Source of the DNA: Oscillospiraceae bacterium
GTDB taxonomy: Bacteria; Bacillota; Clostridia; Oscillospirales; Oscillospiraceae
DNA: 64,000 bases
Assembly (NCBI GenBank): GCA_902779945.1
Contig: CACZDN010000017.1
Span: 52,371 to 116,370 of the forward strand
Reading direction: 5' to 3'
In this document: positions 17,847-26,337 of the stretch, piece by piece
How the letters are laid out: every line of letters starts with the position of its first letter
Numbering within the stretch: the first letter of the stretch is position 1
Program-made: the position numbers and the translations under genes
The notes under the pieces: model-generated
Seen by the model: the letters and a program-made list of their open reading frames with translations, nothing else
Told to the model about the DNA's origin: nothing
The model's database searches: none

Positions 17847-17996
17847 GGGGGCCGGCTCAAAACACACCGCGTCATGCTGAGCGGAACGAAGCGGAGTCGA
17901 AGGATCTTTCTCCGGAGGTTCTCGGAAACCTCGAAAAGAAAGATCCTTCGTCACTTTGTTCCGCAGGATGACAAAAAAACGTTTTGAGCCGGCCCC
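17847..17996. repeat. MITE-like element with 16-bp perfect terminal inverted repeats
   Basis: GGGGCCGGCTCAAAAC (17847-17862) is repeated inverted at 17981-17996. The interior is itself a long imperfect hairpin (GTCATGCTGAGCG... paired with ...CAGGATGAC). No coding potential. The interior resembles another hairpin repeat at 22663-22748. It fills the gap between mrpE and upp. Confidence 0.75.
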
Positions 17997-18020
17997 TGTC
18001 GCCTGCTGCGGCGGGGGGTT

Positions 18021-18650
18021 TTACTTTGTCCCGAAGATGCGGTCGCCGGCGTCGCCGAGACCGGGGACGATGTAGCCGTGGTCGTTGAGGTGGTCGTCCA
18101 GCGCGGCGACGAAGATGTCGACATCCGGGTGGTCCTCCTGCATCCGCCGGACGCCCTCGGGCGCGCCGATGATGCTCATGAGCTTGATGTGCCTGACGCC
18201 GACCTCCTTGAGGAAGGTGACCGCCGCGGAGGCGGAGCCGCCGGTGGCGAGCATGGGATCGACGACGATGACGTCGCGCTCCTCAATGTCGGGGGGCATC
18301 TTGAAGTAGTACTTGACAGGCTCGAGCGTGGCGGGGTCGCGGAAGAGACCGATATGGCCGACCTTGACGTTCGGCATCATGCTGACCATGCCGTCGACCA
18401 TGCCGAGACCGGCGCGAAGGATGGGGACGACGGCCAGCTTTTTGCCGGAGATGCGTCTGCACACGGCGGGGGCGACGGGCGTCTCGATCGTGATTTCCTC
18501 CAGGGGCAGGTCGCGGGTCGCCTCATAGCACATCAGCATGGCGATCTCGGAGATGAGCTCCCGGAATTCCTTGACGCTGGTGTTCTTGTCGCGGAGAATG
18601 GACAGCTTGTGCTGGATCAGCGGATGGTCGAACACGCAAACTTTGCTCAT
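18021..18650 (-). CDS. upp: Uracil phosphoribosyltransferase
   Basis: 209 residues, full length for the family. The PRPP-binding motif [13 protein letters not shown] (about residues 130-142), RAGLGM (about 79-84) and the C-terminal uracil-binding segment [13 protein letters not shown] are all present. It makes UMP from uracil and PRPP in pyrimidine salvage. The start at 18650 follows AAAAGGAG at normal spacing and gives the canonical N terminus; the longer open frame upstream overlaps the promoter. Monocistronic as far as visible. Confidence 0.96.
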   Translation of the reverse strand: MSKVCVFDHPLIQHKLSILRDKNTSVKEFRELISEIAMLMCYEATRDLPLEEITIETPVAPAVCRRISGKKLAVVPILRAGLGMVDGMVSMMPNVKVGHIGLFRDPATLEPVKYYFKMPPDIEERDVIVVDPMLATGGSASAAVTFLKEVGVRHIKLMSIIGAPEGVRRMQEDHPDVDIFVAALDDHLNDHGYIVPGLGDAGDRIFGTK

Positions 18651-18702
18651 TGATATTCTCCTTTTACAATATAACTTGCGGACATGCGGAATTTCATACG
18701 GG

Positions 18703-18731
18703 AGTATAGCATGATTCTCACCGTGTGGCAA
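18703..18731 (-). promoter_or_regulatory. Sigma-A-type promoter of upp
   Basis: Minus strand TTGCCA (18726-18731), 17-bp spacer, TATACT (18703-18708), about 50 bp before the upp start. No PyrR-type attenuator is apparent in the short leader. Confidence 0.7.
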
Positions 18732-18780
18732 TGAAAACTTGAAAAAACGCGCGGCTGTTTCATGAAACCCGCCGGGGAGT

Positions 18781-18975
18781 TCAGAGGGGACCCCCTCTGA
18801 TTTTTCGCCTCGCAAGGCGAAAAACCAATGCAATCCGTTTTTTGCGGGGGCGTGTACCTCGCAAAAAACACCGCTCAGCCTGCAAGTGTGCGAGCGTCCC
18901 CCGCAAGCGAGTGCGCGCAGCAGGCTGCAAGCCTTCTCGTTTCGCAAAAATGCCCAAAGGCATTTTTCCGAAACG
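18781..18975. repeat. Cluster of hairpins between upp and the coiled-coil gene
   Basis: Several inverted repeats follow one another: TCAGAGGG/CCCTCTGA (18781-18800), TTTTCGCC/GGCGAAAA (about 18801-18825), TTTTTTGCG/CGCAAAAAA (about 18837-18870) and CGTTTCGCAAAAATGCC with its near-perfect complement (18938-18975). The last, 35 bp after the stop at 19011, may terminate the coiled-coil gene. The stretch looks like a degraded palindromic repeat element. No gene seen. Confidence 0.5.
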
Positions 18976-19010
18976 AACGTGGAAAAAACGCGCGACGTCC
19001 GCGTCTGTTC

Positions 19011-19955
19011 CTACTTGCCGAGGATCTCCCTGAGCTCCTGGGCGATGGCGCTGACGCGGGACTCGATCTCCTGGAGGCTGATCTCGTCGGCCTGTCTGGG
19101 CTGCGGGACGGGCTTTGCTTCGTCCGTGAGCGTGAGACCGCACAGGAAGCTTCGCCACTGCTCGTTGAGCGCCTCCGCCGCCTCGAGCTGCTGGCGGCGC
19201 AGTCTGGAGAAGCAGTCCCCCACATAGCGGACCACATACTCCTGCATATCGTCCGGGATCTCCGGCTGGGCGGACTCCCCGGCCGGGGCGGCGGCGACGT
19301 CCTCCGTCCGGCGCAGCAGGACGGCGGCCCTGCCCTCGGCCTCGCGCAGAATGGCGGCCTTCTCGTCCTCGGCCTCCTGCCGGAGCGCGCTGGCCCGTTC
19401 TGCCGTCTCCTTCAGAATGGCGGCCTTTTCGTCCTCGGCCTCCTGCCGGAGTGCGCTGGCCCGCTCCGCCGTGTCTTTCAGAATGGCGGCCTTTTCGTCC
19501 TCGGCCTCCTGCCGGAGCGCGCTGGCCCGCTCCGCCGTGTCCTTCAGGACGGCGGCCTTCTCCTCCTCCGCGGCCTGCTGGAGGGCTTCGGCCCTCTCCT
19601 TCGCATCCCGGAGGACGGCGGTCTTCTCCTCCTCCGCCTCCCGCCTGAGCGCGGCGGCCTTCTCCTCGGCCTCCTGCAGAATGGCGGTCTTTTCCTCCTC
19701 CGCCTCCCGCAGCAGCGTGTCGACCTTTTCCCGCATCTCCCGCAGCAGCGCGGCCTTTTCCTCCTCCGCGCCGCGGGTGATCAGATCGGCCTGGTCCCTG
19801 GCGCTCTTTAAGATGCCGTCAGCCTGCTCCTTCGCCTGCGCGACCATCTGGCGGGCGACCGCGCGCGCCGAGACCAGAATATCACCGATCTCCGCCTGCT
19901 CCTCCTGACTGAGCTGCCACGCATTCCCTGGCGTTCTCTCTGCATCAGCTGCCAT
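19011..19955 (-). CDS. Coiled-coil protein with 22-residue tandem repeats
   Basis: 314 residues. After a short N terminus, residues about 45-220 are an Ala/Glu/Lys-rich coiled coil built on a 22-residue period; residues 140-205 are three near-identical copies beginning TAERASALRQEAEDEKAAIL. The C-terminal 90 residues (DDMQEYVVRYVGDCFSRLRR) form a separate helical domain. There is no signal peptide or membrane segment. The layout recalls DivIVA-like or cytoskeletal scaffold proteins, but no family-defining motif is seen, so the function is unassigned. Its own promoter (19995-20023) precedes it. Repeat copy number may vary between strains. Confidence 0.8.
   Translation of the reverse strand: MAADAERTPGNAWQLSQEEQAEIGDILVSARAVARQMVAQAKEQADGILKSARDQADLITRGAEEEKAALLREMREKVDTLLREAEEEKTAILQEAEEKAAALRREAEEEKTAVLRDAKERAEALQQAAEEEKAAVLKDTAERASALRQEAEDEKAAILKDTAERASALRQEAEDEKAAILKETAERASALRQEAEDEKAAILREAEGRAAVLLRRTEDVAAAPAGESAQPEIPDDMQEYVVRYVGDCFSRLRRQQLEAAEALNEQWRSFLCGLTLTDEAKPVPQPRQADEISLQEIESRVSAIAQELREILGK
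19341..19538 (-). repeat. Three 66-bp tandem repeats inside the coiled-coil gene
   Basis: Three in-frame 66-bp units encode 22-residue repeats at residues 140-205. They are nearly identical at the DNA level, while the flanking 22-residue units have diverged. This points to recent slippage or recombination within the gene. Confidence 0.85.
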
Positions 19956-19994
19956 ATTCCATAACCCCCCGAGCGTAAGCTACGCTTTTTTTCC

Positions 19995-20023
19995 ATTATA
20001 ACAGGCAAATGCCCCGATGGCAA
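19995..20023 (-). promoter_or_regulatory. Sigma-A-type promoter of the coiled-coil gene
   Basis: Minus strand TTGCCA (20018-20023), 17-bp spacer, TATAAT (19995-20000), 40 bp before the start at 19955. Confidence 0.72.
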
Positions 20024-20039
20024 TTGGCAATATCGACCT

Positions 20040-20606
20040 TTATTGCAGCATTTTGCGGATCGTCTGGCCCATTTTGAGCGCAAAGAGGCGGTGGCCCCGC
20101 GCGGAAAAGTGGATGCCGTCGCCCCCGGTCGGGATCTGCCAGGGGGCCGTGTCGACAAACAGCACGCCGAGCTCCGCCGCGACCGCCGCATATTCCTCCG
20201 CAAGCTCCGCAAAGCGCTGCTCAAAGCCCTCGCCGGGCAGGGTGAGCGGCGGCGGCGCGCAGAGCAGCACGGCGCTCTCCGGCATGGCGCCGACAAGCGC
20301 CGTGAGAAAGCCGCGCATGTGGGCGGCGACGTCCTGTGCCCCGGCCTCCGCCAGTATGTCGTTCGTGCCGAGCATGACGAGGATCAGCGCCCTGTCCCCC
20401 GTACTTTTCAAAAGGGCGAGATCCGCCTCCGCGCTGCGTCGGAAGCGCGGGACGCGCCGCCCGTTGAGCCCGCGGTTGACGACCTCGCAGCCGAGCGCCC
20501 GGCCCAGCAGCTCCGGCCAGCGCGCCTCCGGCGGGAAGCGGCCTCCGAAGACCGCGTCCCCGTCGTAGCCGTAGGTATTGGAATCGCCGTAGCAGATGAT
20601 TTTCAT
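20040..20606 (-). CDS. GDSL/SGNH-family esterase
   Basis: 188 residues, a single SGNH-hydrolase domain. Block I is YGDSNTYG (catalytic Ser about residue 9), block III is MLGTNDI (Asn), and block V is GDGIHFSARGH with the Asp/His pair. No signal peptide, so it probably acts in the cytoplasm on an acyl or acetyl ester. It lies 7 bp after mnmE, so it is likely the last gene of a HAD-mnmE-esterase operon. Substrate unknown. Confidence 0.88.
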   Translation of the reverse strand: MKIICYGDSNTYGYDGDAVFGGRFPPEARWPELLGRALGCEVVNRGLNGRRVPRFRRSAEADLALLKSTGDRALILVMLGTNDILAEAGAQDVAAHMRGFLTALVGAMPESAVLLCAPPPLTLPGEGFEQRFAELAEEYAAVAAELGVLFVDTAPWQIPTGGDGIHFSARGHRLFALKMGQTIRKMLQ

Positions 20607-20613
20607 GGCTGCC

Positions 20614-21972
20614 TCACTTTCCCACGCAGAAGCGGCGGAAGATGCGCTCGGTCACATCCTCGCGGATGCTGCGGCCGCTGAGCTCGCCGAGGGCGGCCAT
20701 GGCGGTCTCGCTCTCGGTGAGGACGATGTCGGGCGTACAGCCCTCCTCCATGGCCCGCAGGGCGGCGCGCACGCTCTCGAGCGCCCGGGCGACGGCCTCG
20801 GCCTGGCGGGCGTTGGTGAGGATTTCCCCGGCCGGCGCCTCCGGCAGGGGGAAGAGCGAGCGGATCACGCGCTCCAGCTCGTCCAGCCCCTCGCCCGTGC
20901 GGGCGGAGAGAACGACGACGGGCAGGCTCGTCTCCGGCGGCGCGCTGACCGCGCCGAGGTCGGACTTGGACAGGACCAGCACCGCGTGCGGGCAGCGCTC
21001 CGCCTCCCGCAGCAGGGCGAGATCTTCCCCGCCGATCTCCGCGCTGCCGTCCAGCACGTCGATCACGAGCCGGGCAGATTGCATGGCGAGACGGCTTCGC
21101 TCGACCCCCAGGCGCTCCACGGCGTCCTCGGTGTCGCGGATGCCGGCGGTGTCCGTCAGCCGCAGCAGAAGGGAGCCGAGGCGAAGCTTTTCCTCGATCG
21201 TGTCCCGCGTGGTGCCGGGCACGTCGGTGACAATGGCGCGCTCGTAGCCCAGGAGCGCGTTGAGCAGCGAGCTCTTGCCCGCGTTGGGCCGGCCGACGAT
21301 AGCCGCGGGGATGCCCGCGGTCATGAGCCTGCCGCGCTCAAAGCTTCCGAGCAGCGCGGCGAGAGAGCGCTCCGCCTCCCGCAGGCTTTGCCTGTAGCCC
21401 TCGAGACGGAAGTCCTCGATGTCCTCGTCGGGGTAATCCAGCACCGCGTGGTAGTGGGCGCTGATGTCCGCGAGGGAGCCGTAGACCGCCTCGGTCTTCC
21501 GGGCGATGGCCCCGGAGAGCTGGGCGGCTGCGTTTTTGGCGCACTCCAGACTCTCCGCGTCGATGAGGTCGGCGACGGCCTCGGCGGCGCTGAGCTCCAT
21601 GCGGCCGTTCAGAAAGGCGCGCTTTGTGAACTCCCCCGCGCGGGCCTGGCGCGCGCCGAGACGGAAGCACTCCTCCAGCACGGCGCGCAGCAGCGTGGGC
21701 GAGCCGTGGCACTGAAATTCCGCGGTATCCTCGCCGGTATAGCTGTGCGGCGCGCGGCTGAGCGTACACATGCACAGATCGAGCAGCGCCCCCTCCGCGT
21801 CGTACAGCCCGCCATAGACGAGCCGGCGGTCCCCGCAGGTGCGCACGGAGCGCCCGGAGCCCGGACGAAACAGCGTATCCGCGATCTCATGCGCCCGATC
21901 GCCGGACAGGCGCACGATCCCGATGGCGGCCACCTGCGCCCCGGTGGCGACGGCGGCGATGGTGTCAGGCAT
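20614..21972 (-). CDS. mnmE: tRNA modification GTPase MnmE
   Basis: 452 residues, full length. The N-terminal tetrahydrofolate-binding domain (to about 115) is followed by a helical domain and an inserted G domain: G1 GRPNAGKSS, G3 DTAG and G4 SKSD, where NKxD is usual. The C-terminal FCVGK is the conserved cysteine motif of MnmE. With MnmG it adds the carboxymethylaminomethyl group to U34 of certain tRNAs. Its start overlaps the end of the upstream HAD gene by 8 bp. The G4 variation is a mild oddity. Confidence 0.96.
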   Translation of the reverse strand: MPDTIAAVATGAQVAAIGIVRLSGDRAHEIADTLFRPGSGRSVRTCGDRRLVYGGLYDAEGALLDLCMCTLSRAPHSYTGEDTAEFQCHGSPTLLRAVLEECFRLGARQARAGEFTKRAFLNGRMELSAAEAVADLIDAESLECAKNAAAQLSGAIARKTEAVYGSLADISAHYHAVLDYPDEDIEDFRLEGYRQSLREAERSLAALLGSFERGRLMTAGIPAAIVGRPNAGKSSLLNALLGYERAIVTDVPGTTRDTIEEKLRLGSLLLRLTDTAGIRDTEDAVERLGVERSRLAMQSARLVIDVLDGSAEIGGEDLALLREAERCPHAVLVLSKSDLGAVSAPPETSLPVVVLSARTGEGLDELERVIRSLFPLPEAPAGEILTNARQAEAVARALESVRAALRAMEEGCTPDIVLTESETAMAALGELSGRSIREDVTERIFRRFCVGK

Positions 21973-22612
21973 CCTGCGCGCCCCCTTCCCAGCCTTCGAT
22001 CAGCGCGGGCAGCTCCATGGGCGCGGCGATCACCGCGTCCGGACTCTCCGCGCGGCCGAAGCCGTAGGCGGCGAAGACAAAGGGGCAGCCCGCCTCGCGC
22101 GCACTCCTCTCGTCCATGTCGGTGTCGCCGACATAGACGGGCGCGCGCAGCCCGCCTCGCTTTGCGATCAGGGCGATGTTGCCGGCCTTCCTGAGCCCCG
22201 TCGTCCCCTCGCAGGCGTAGTCCCGGAAGCAGGGGCCGAGGCCGCTGCTCTTGAGAAAGCATTCGATATAGCCGTCCAGACAGTTGGAGACGATGAAGAG
22301 CGGATATCGGGCGGAGAGCGTCTCGAGCATATCGCGCACCCCGGGGTAGAGGTCCCCGCCGTGCCGCGCGATATAGGCGTTCTCGCCGCGGATGCAGCGG
22401 CGGCAGACCTCGTCCGCCCGCTCGCCGTAGGCTGAAAAGAGCGTCCGGGAGATCTCGTCCGCGGTCATGCCCATGATGCGCTTCACGTCCTGCGGCGTCG
22501 GCGTGCGCTCCGCGCCGTAGCATTCGCGCAGGACCAGTCCCCAGCTTTCCGACACGACGCGGCAGGAGTCCCACAGCGTCCCATCCAGATCAAAAATGAT
22601 GCCGTCGATCAT
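21965..22612 (-). CDS. HAD-family hydrolase (phosphoglycolate phosphatase-like)
   Basis: 215 residues. Motif I is FDLDGTLWDS (nucleophile Asp about residue 8), motif II is FIVSNC, the motif III lysine lies in TTGLRKAGN, and motif IV is VGDTDMD. This is the Gph/PGMB-type HAD fold with a helical cap. Start at 22612 behind GAGGG; the longer frame upstream is read from repeat DNA. It is the first gene of the operon with mnmE. Substrate unknown. Confidence 0.9.
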   Translation of the reverse strand: MIDGIIFDLDGTLWDSCRVVSESWGLVLRECYGAERTPTPQDVKRIMGMTADEISRTLFSAYGERADEVCRRCIRGENAYIARHGGDLYPGVRDMLETLSARYPLFIVSNCLDGYIECFLKSSGLGPCFRDYACEGTTGLRKAGNIALIAKRGGLRAPVYVGDTDMDERSAREAGCPFVFAAYGFGRAESPDAVIAAPMELPALIEGWEGGAQDA

Positions 22613-22662
22613 CCGATTCCCTCCGAAAAAGCGGTCACATCCGCGGGCCGGCCCGGTCCTTC

Positions 22663-22748
22663 CCGTCATTCTGAGGAACGAAGCGACAAAGGACCTTTCC
22701 TTTTGAACTTCCAAGGAAAGATCCTTCGCTTCGCTCAGGATGGCATTA
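22663..22748. repeat. Hairpin repeat related to the interior of the 17.8-kb element
   Basis: A long imperfect inverted repeat: GTCATTCTGAGGAACGAAGC at the left pairs with GCTTCGCTCAGGATGGC at the right around a purine-rich loop with GGAAAGATCCTT. It is the common clostridial hairpin type also seen inside 17847-17996. No coding potential. Confidence 0.6.
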
Positions 22749-22755
22749 CGCTTTG

Positions 22756-22910
22756 GGCAACACCGCACAATCCGCCTTCGGCATCTCCTGGAAAAATTGC
22801 GCTCTGATTTCGTCACTTTTCCTTGAGGTACACAAAGTACATCTGCGAAAAAGTTTATCAGAACCCAAATTTCCTCAGGATCTGCTCTTGCCGAATTATG
22901 CGGTGTTGCC
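22756..22910. repeat. MITE-like repeat, copy A
   Basis: Ends are inverted repeats (GGCAACACCGCACAATCCG at the left, CGAATTATGCGGTGTTGCC at the right). The interior matches, in inverted orientation, the repeat at 26338-26457 but is about 35 bp longer. No open reading frame of its own; apparent reading frames across it are spurious. With the 22663 hairpin it occupies the 22613-23073 gap. Confidence 0.8.
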
Positions 22911-23073
22911 TTTGCGGCGGGCTCCGCAGGCTGCAAGCCGGCAGCGGTATTATCGCCTGAATTATAACGGCTCGCGCACAGGCTGTCAAGAAAATTGCGG
23001 GGCCTCCTTTCTCCGCAGAATGCGACAGCATCCGCGTCGGAGCCCGGCTATAATGGGGCGCAGGAGGTGGGAA

Positions 23074-23841
23074 ATGATGAAAAAACAGGGCTGGATGCTG
23101 GCCGCGCTCTGCCTTGTGATGAGTATGCCGCTGCACGGCTTCGCCGAGCAGAGCCTGCTGCCGGAGACGCTGTATGTCCGCGAGCTGCGTGAGACGTCCC
23201 CCGCACCCGACGCGCCGCAGGACGACGCCCCGGACGAAGCGCGGGCGGGCGCCCCGCCGTCCCCCGCGCCGACACCCGTGCCGGAGGAGGGGAACTTTGC
23301 CCTGATGGGCCACCGCACGGCGGTCACGCCCCTCGACATGGCCGGCTATTACCTCGGCGAGATGGCGGAGGCCGCGGCGGCGGGCGACCAGTACGCCGGA
23401 CAGGAGGCGGAGCGCTGCCGCGACGCGGCTCTCGCGGCCGGCGGAAAGGGGGAGCCCCTGCGCTTTGACGAGCTGCTGCTCCTGGCCCGCCTCATCGACG
23501 CCATGGCCGGCAGCGACTGGCTGACCGACGATTTCCGAATGTGCGTGGGCGAGGTCGCGCTCAACCGCGTGGCCTCTCCGGAGTTTCCGAACACCCTGCG
23601 GGAGGTGATCTACCAGCGCGGCCAGTACAGCGTGGCGAGCAGCCCGCGCTTTGCCTCGCTCGTCCCGCGGCGCGAATGCGTCGACGCCGCCCTGCGTCTG
23701 CTGCAGGGGGAGCGGCACATGGTGCCCGCCGTGGTCTATCAGGCCGACTATATCCAGGGCGAGCTTTTCACCATGTACCCCGACCGCCAGCTAGGCAGCA
23801 CCTATTTCTGTCTCAGCGACCGCCTGGAGCTCTACCCCTGA
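23074..23841 (+). CDS. SleB-type cell-wall hydrolase, secreted
   Basis: 255 residues. A signal peptide (about 1-24, MMKKQGWMLAALCLVMSM) is followed by a Pro/Ala-rich linker (about 45-70) and a C-terminal Hydrolase_2 domain: CVGEVALNRVASPEFP, VIYQRGQYSV and the final STYFCLSD. Proteins of this family include the spore cortex-lytic enzyme SleB and vegetative wall hydrolases. The usual catalytic glutamate lies in GEVALNR. The start is behind CAGGAGGTGG; the double ATG makes 23077 an alternative. Fits an endospore former. Confidence 0.85.
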   Translation: MMKKQGWMLAALCLVMSMPLHGFAEQSLLPETLYVRELRETSPAPDAPQDDAPDEARAGAPPSPAPTPVPEEGNFALMGHRTAVTPLDMAGYYLGEMAEAAAAGDQYAGQEAERCRDAALAAGGKGEPLRFDELLLLARLIDAMAGSDWLTDDFRMCVGEVALNRVASPEFPNTLREVIYQRGQYSVASSPRFASLVPRRECVDAALRLLQGERHMVPAVVYQADYIQGELFTMYPDRQLGSTYFCLSDRLELYP

Positions 23842-23907
23842 GCCCTGTATCCTGTGTTTTTTCCAGATTTTTCTCCGGATTCCATCAATAATTTGTAATG
23901 GAATGCC

Positions 23908-23936
23908 TTGACAACGGGGCACAGGTGTGATTAAAT
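23908..23936 (+). promoter_or_regulatory. Promoter of the small secreted protein
   Basis: TTGACA (23908-23913), 17-bp spacer, TTAAAT (23931-23936): perfect -35 with an imperfect -10. About 40 bp before the start codon. Confidence 0.6.
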
Positions 23937-23975
23937 AAGTCTGGATTATGGTAACCGGACAGGAGGGCTCAGATC

Positions 23976-24443
23976 ATGCGCTCAACAACTTGGAATAGAA
24001 AGAGAACCTTTGGCAGAGCGGCGCGCCTGCTTGCGCTGACGCTCGCGATCATCCTCGCCTTCGGAATCATCACGCCCGGGGCCTGTGCCGCGGTGCTGAC
24101 GCCCGGCGATTTCCTGCGCTACATCCCTGTCGGTGTCGCAGTCACGGACTCCGCAGTACAGGTGTACGGCTACTTCACGAACCTCAACGGCGACTGTTTC
24201 GTCTCCAACTTCCGCGATTTCAGTCTCGACGTGTACATGGACGGCTACCTGATCGCCTCCGGCTACTTCGGGACCATCGACAAGTTTGAGATCGAGCCGG
24301 AGGGCGTGCTCTACCACACCTTCGTCTTCCCCGGCAGGAGCGGTCTGGTGCCCGGGGCCTACGTCTGCGAGGACAGCGATTACTGCGTTCTCTCCTGCAC
24401 CTTCGATTATTCCGAGTATGTCAGCAGGCCCCTCGTCAAGTGA
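23976..24443 (+). CDS. Small secreted protein of unknown function
   Basis: 155 residues. A clear signal peptide (positively charged start, hydrophobic run LLALTLAIILAFGIITPGA, cleavage near residue 38) is followed by about 115 residues rich in aromatic residues and beta-type sequence (SAVQVYGYFTNLNGDCFV). Four cysteines in the mature part could form disulphides. No domain recognised. It lies between the cell-wall hydrolase and two class B sortases, so a surface or envelope role is inferred. No sortase signal is present at its C terminus. Confidence 0.75.
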   Translation: MRSTTWNRKRTFGRAARLLALTLAIILAFGIITPGACAAVLTPGDFLRYIPVGVAVTDSAVQVYGYFTNLNGDCFVSNFRDFSLDVYMDGYLIASGYFGTIDKFEIEPEGVLYHTFVFPGRSGLVPGAYVCEDSDYCVLSCTFDYSEYVSRPLVK

Positions 24444-24468
24444 GGGCCCGGCCGGCAGCATCAAAAAC

Positions 24469-24498
24469 ACGGCTCCCCGGGATGTCCCGGGGGGCCGT
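24469..24498 (+). terminator. Hairpin terminator after the secreted protein
   Basis: ACGGCTCCCCGGGA pairs with CCCGGGGGGCCGT (one mismatch) around TGT, followed by TTCTGT. Located 25 bp after the stop at 24443. Confidence 0.65.
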
Positions 24499-24549
24499 TT
24501 CTGTAATAAAGAAAGCGACACGCATCCATAGAAACAGGGAGGACGCGCC

Positions 24550-25467
24550 ATGAAAAAACTGTTTGCCGACAAGGTGTTTATTACGGTCCTTGTCTGTATG
24601 TGCATCACGCTCATCATGATCTGCGTGGTGCTGCTCACGCTCTCGGCGCGCGGCCGCCCCGCCCCGGCGGCGGAGACGCCCGCACCGACGCCTGTGCCGA
24701 CGCCCACGCCCACGGCCGTGCCCACGCCGAGCCCGAGTCCGACGCCGGTCCCCACGCCGACGCCGACGCCCTACGATCCGCCGGAGGAGCTGCTGCAAAG
24801 CCTGGAGATCAACCCGCACGTGATCGGCTGGCTGGACATCCCGGGCACCGACGTGTCGTATCCCATCCTCCAGCACCCGACGGAGGACAACCACTACCTG
24901 GACATTACCATCGAGGGCGGCTACGGCTACCCCGGGTCGATCTACACCAACAGCATGGAGGGGCAGGACTTTGACACCTTCAACACGGTGATCTACGGCC
25001 ACAACATGGCAAACGAGACCTTCTTCGGCAGCCTGAAATACTATAACGACGAGGACTTCCGAAACGCCCACCGCGAGCTCGACGTCTACACCCTCAAGAC
25101 AAAATACCGCTACACGCTCTTTGCCGTCGTGACCTATGACGACCGCTACATCACCGCGAGCTATGACGACACAAACCCGGCGGACCGGAGGGCTTTCCTG
25201 CGCTCACTTATGGACTTCAGCCCCGTGGTTTACGACGATGTGAGCGTCAACCCCGACAGCCACATCCTCACGCTCTCCACCTGCATCGGCGGAATGCCGA
25301 ACAACCGCCTGCTCATCCTCGCCGTGCGCTCTGAGCCGGCCCCGCCGGTCCAAAGCGCGCCTCCGGAGCCGTCCGCCCCGGAGGAAATCGCCGTCCCCGC
25401 GCCGGGCGACTACAGCGCCGCGGCGGCCGTTCCTTCCCCCCGACAAGGAAAAGAAAGGAGAAATTGA
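24550..25467 (+). CDS. Class B sortase with Pro/Thr stalk
   Basis: 305 residues. An N-terminal membrane anchor (about 9-32) is followed by a Pro/Thr repeat stalk (about 38-75, PTPVPTPTPT type), then a sortase domain with catalytic His in VIYGHNM (about 151), Cys in LSTCIG (about 245) and Arg in NNRLLIL. Family members link proteins to peptidoglycan or pili. The C-terminal 40 residues are Pro/Ala-rich, an unusual tail. A second sortase follows 90 bp downstream; both share the segment GYPGSIYTNSMEG. No LPxTG/NPxTG substrate gene is visible nearby. Confidence 0.88.
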   Translation: MKKLFADKVFITVLVCMCITLIMICVVLLTLSARGRPAPAAETPAPTPVPTPTPTAVPTPSPSPTPVPTPTPTPYDPPEELLQSLEINPHVIGWLDIPGTDVSYPILQHPTEDNHYLDITIEGGYGYPGSIYTNSMEGQDFDTFNTVIYGHNMANETFFGSLKYYNDEDFRNAHRELDVYTLKTKYRYTLFAVVTYDDRYITASYDDTNPADRRAFLRSLMDFSPVVYDDVSVNPDSHILTLSTCIGGMPNNRLLILAVRSEPAPPVQSAPPEPSAPEEIAVPAPGDYSAAAAVPSPRQGKERRN

Positions 25468-25516
25468 AAATTTTTTGAAAAAATTTTGTAACCCCCTCGC
25501 AATTTTTTGAAACTTG

Positions 25517-25525
25517 TGTTATACT
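25517..25525 (+). promoter_or_regulatory. Extended -10 promoter for the second sortase
   Basis: TGTTATACT (25517-25525) is an extended -10 element in AT-rich DNA; no good -35 at 17 bp is seen. About 33 bp before the start codon. Confidence 0.45.
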
Positions 25526-25557
25526 GTCTCCAACAGACGAAAAAAGGAGGAGACAGT

Positions 25558-26235
25558 ATGAATCGCAATACGGCAATCAGGGCGCTGCGGCTGATCGCAT
25601 CGCTGCTGTGCGCGCTGGTGACGCTGGCCTGCTGCGTCGGCCTTTACGCCTACGCGGACTACACGCCGCCCGGGGCCCTGATCGAGGCCTGGAAGCAGAA
25701 CAACCACGTGATCGGAGGCCTCGCGATCCCCGGCACCGACATCATGTACCCCATATTGGAGCATCCCACGATCGACGACTATTATCTCAACGTCTGCATC
25801 GACGGGACGGAGGGCTACCCCGGGTCGATCTACACCAACAGCATGGAGGGCAAGTTCTTCGACACCTTCAACACGGTGATCTACGGCCACAACATGCGCG
25901 ACGGCAGCTATTTCGGCTCGCTGAAGTACTTCCTGGACCCGGACTTTCTGGCCGAGCACCGGCAGATCCGCATTTTCGCCCTGGACAAGATGCACGTCTA
26001 TGACATTTTCGCGGTCGTGATCTACAACGAAAAGCGCATCACGGACTTCTTCCCGGACGAAAAGCTGGCCGATCGCCAGGCCTTCCTCGACTCCCTGCGC
26101 GAGGATTCCTGGGACGGCTCCATCCTGCTCAACGACGTGCCGGTGGACATTGACGGCCACATCGTCACGCTCTCCACCTGCATCACCGACATGCACGACA
26201 ACCGCCTGCTGATCGTCGCATTCGAGGAGGAGTAA
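25558..26235 (+). CDS. Class B sortase, short form
   Basis: 225 residues. One N-terminal membrane segment (about 8-33) leads directly into a sortase B domain without the Pro/Thr stalk of its neighbour. Catalytic His in VIYGHNM (about 111), Cys in LSTCIT (about 208), Arg in DNRLLIV. The start at 25558 follows AAAAGGAGG. The two sortases are clearly paralogous yet diverged, so they probably have distinct substrates. Confidence 0.9.
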   Translation: MNRNTAIRALRLIASLLCALVTLACCVGLYAYADYTPPGALIEAWKQNNHVIGGLAIPGTDIMYPILEHPTIDDYYLNVCIDGTEGYPGSIYTNSMEGKFFDTFNTVIYGHNMRDGSYFGSLKYFLDPDFLAEHRQIRIFALDKMHVYDIFAVVIYNEKRITDFFPDEKLADRQAFLDSLREDSWDGSILLNDVPVDIDGHIVTLSTCITDMHDNRLLIVAFEEE

Positions 26236-26337
26236 GCCGGCGCGATTCACAAGAGGCTGTGAAGAAAGTCACCTTATGCGCTTCCTCTCTGTAGGGGCGG
26301 CTATCAGCCGCCCGACAGAGGGCCGAATGATTGATAG

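Noticed and set aside
17715-17954. 80-residue N-terminal extension of mrpE
   Set aside because: It would cross the promoter and the leader hairpin and start inside a hairpin repeat; the GTG at 17714 has a strong ribosome-binding site and gives family length.
19341-19538. CRISPR array
   Set aside because: The 66-bp repeats are contiguous, in frame and protein-coding, without spacers.
22753-23073. N-terminal extension of the cell-wall hydrolase through repeat copy A
   Set aside because: The ribosome-binding site and signal peptide place the start at 23074; the upstream frame is translated MITE sequence.
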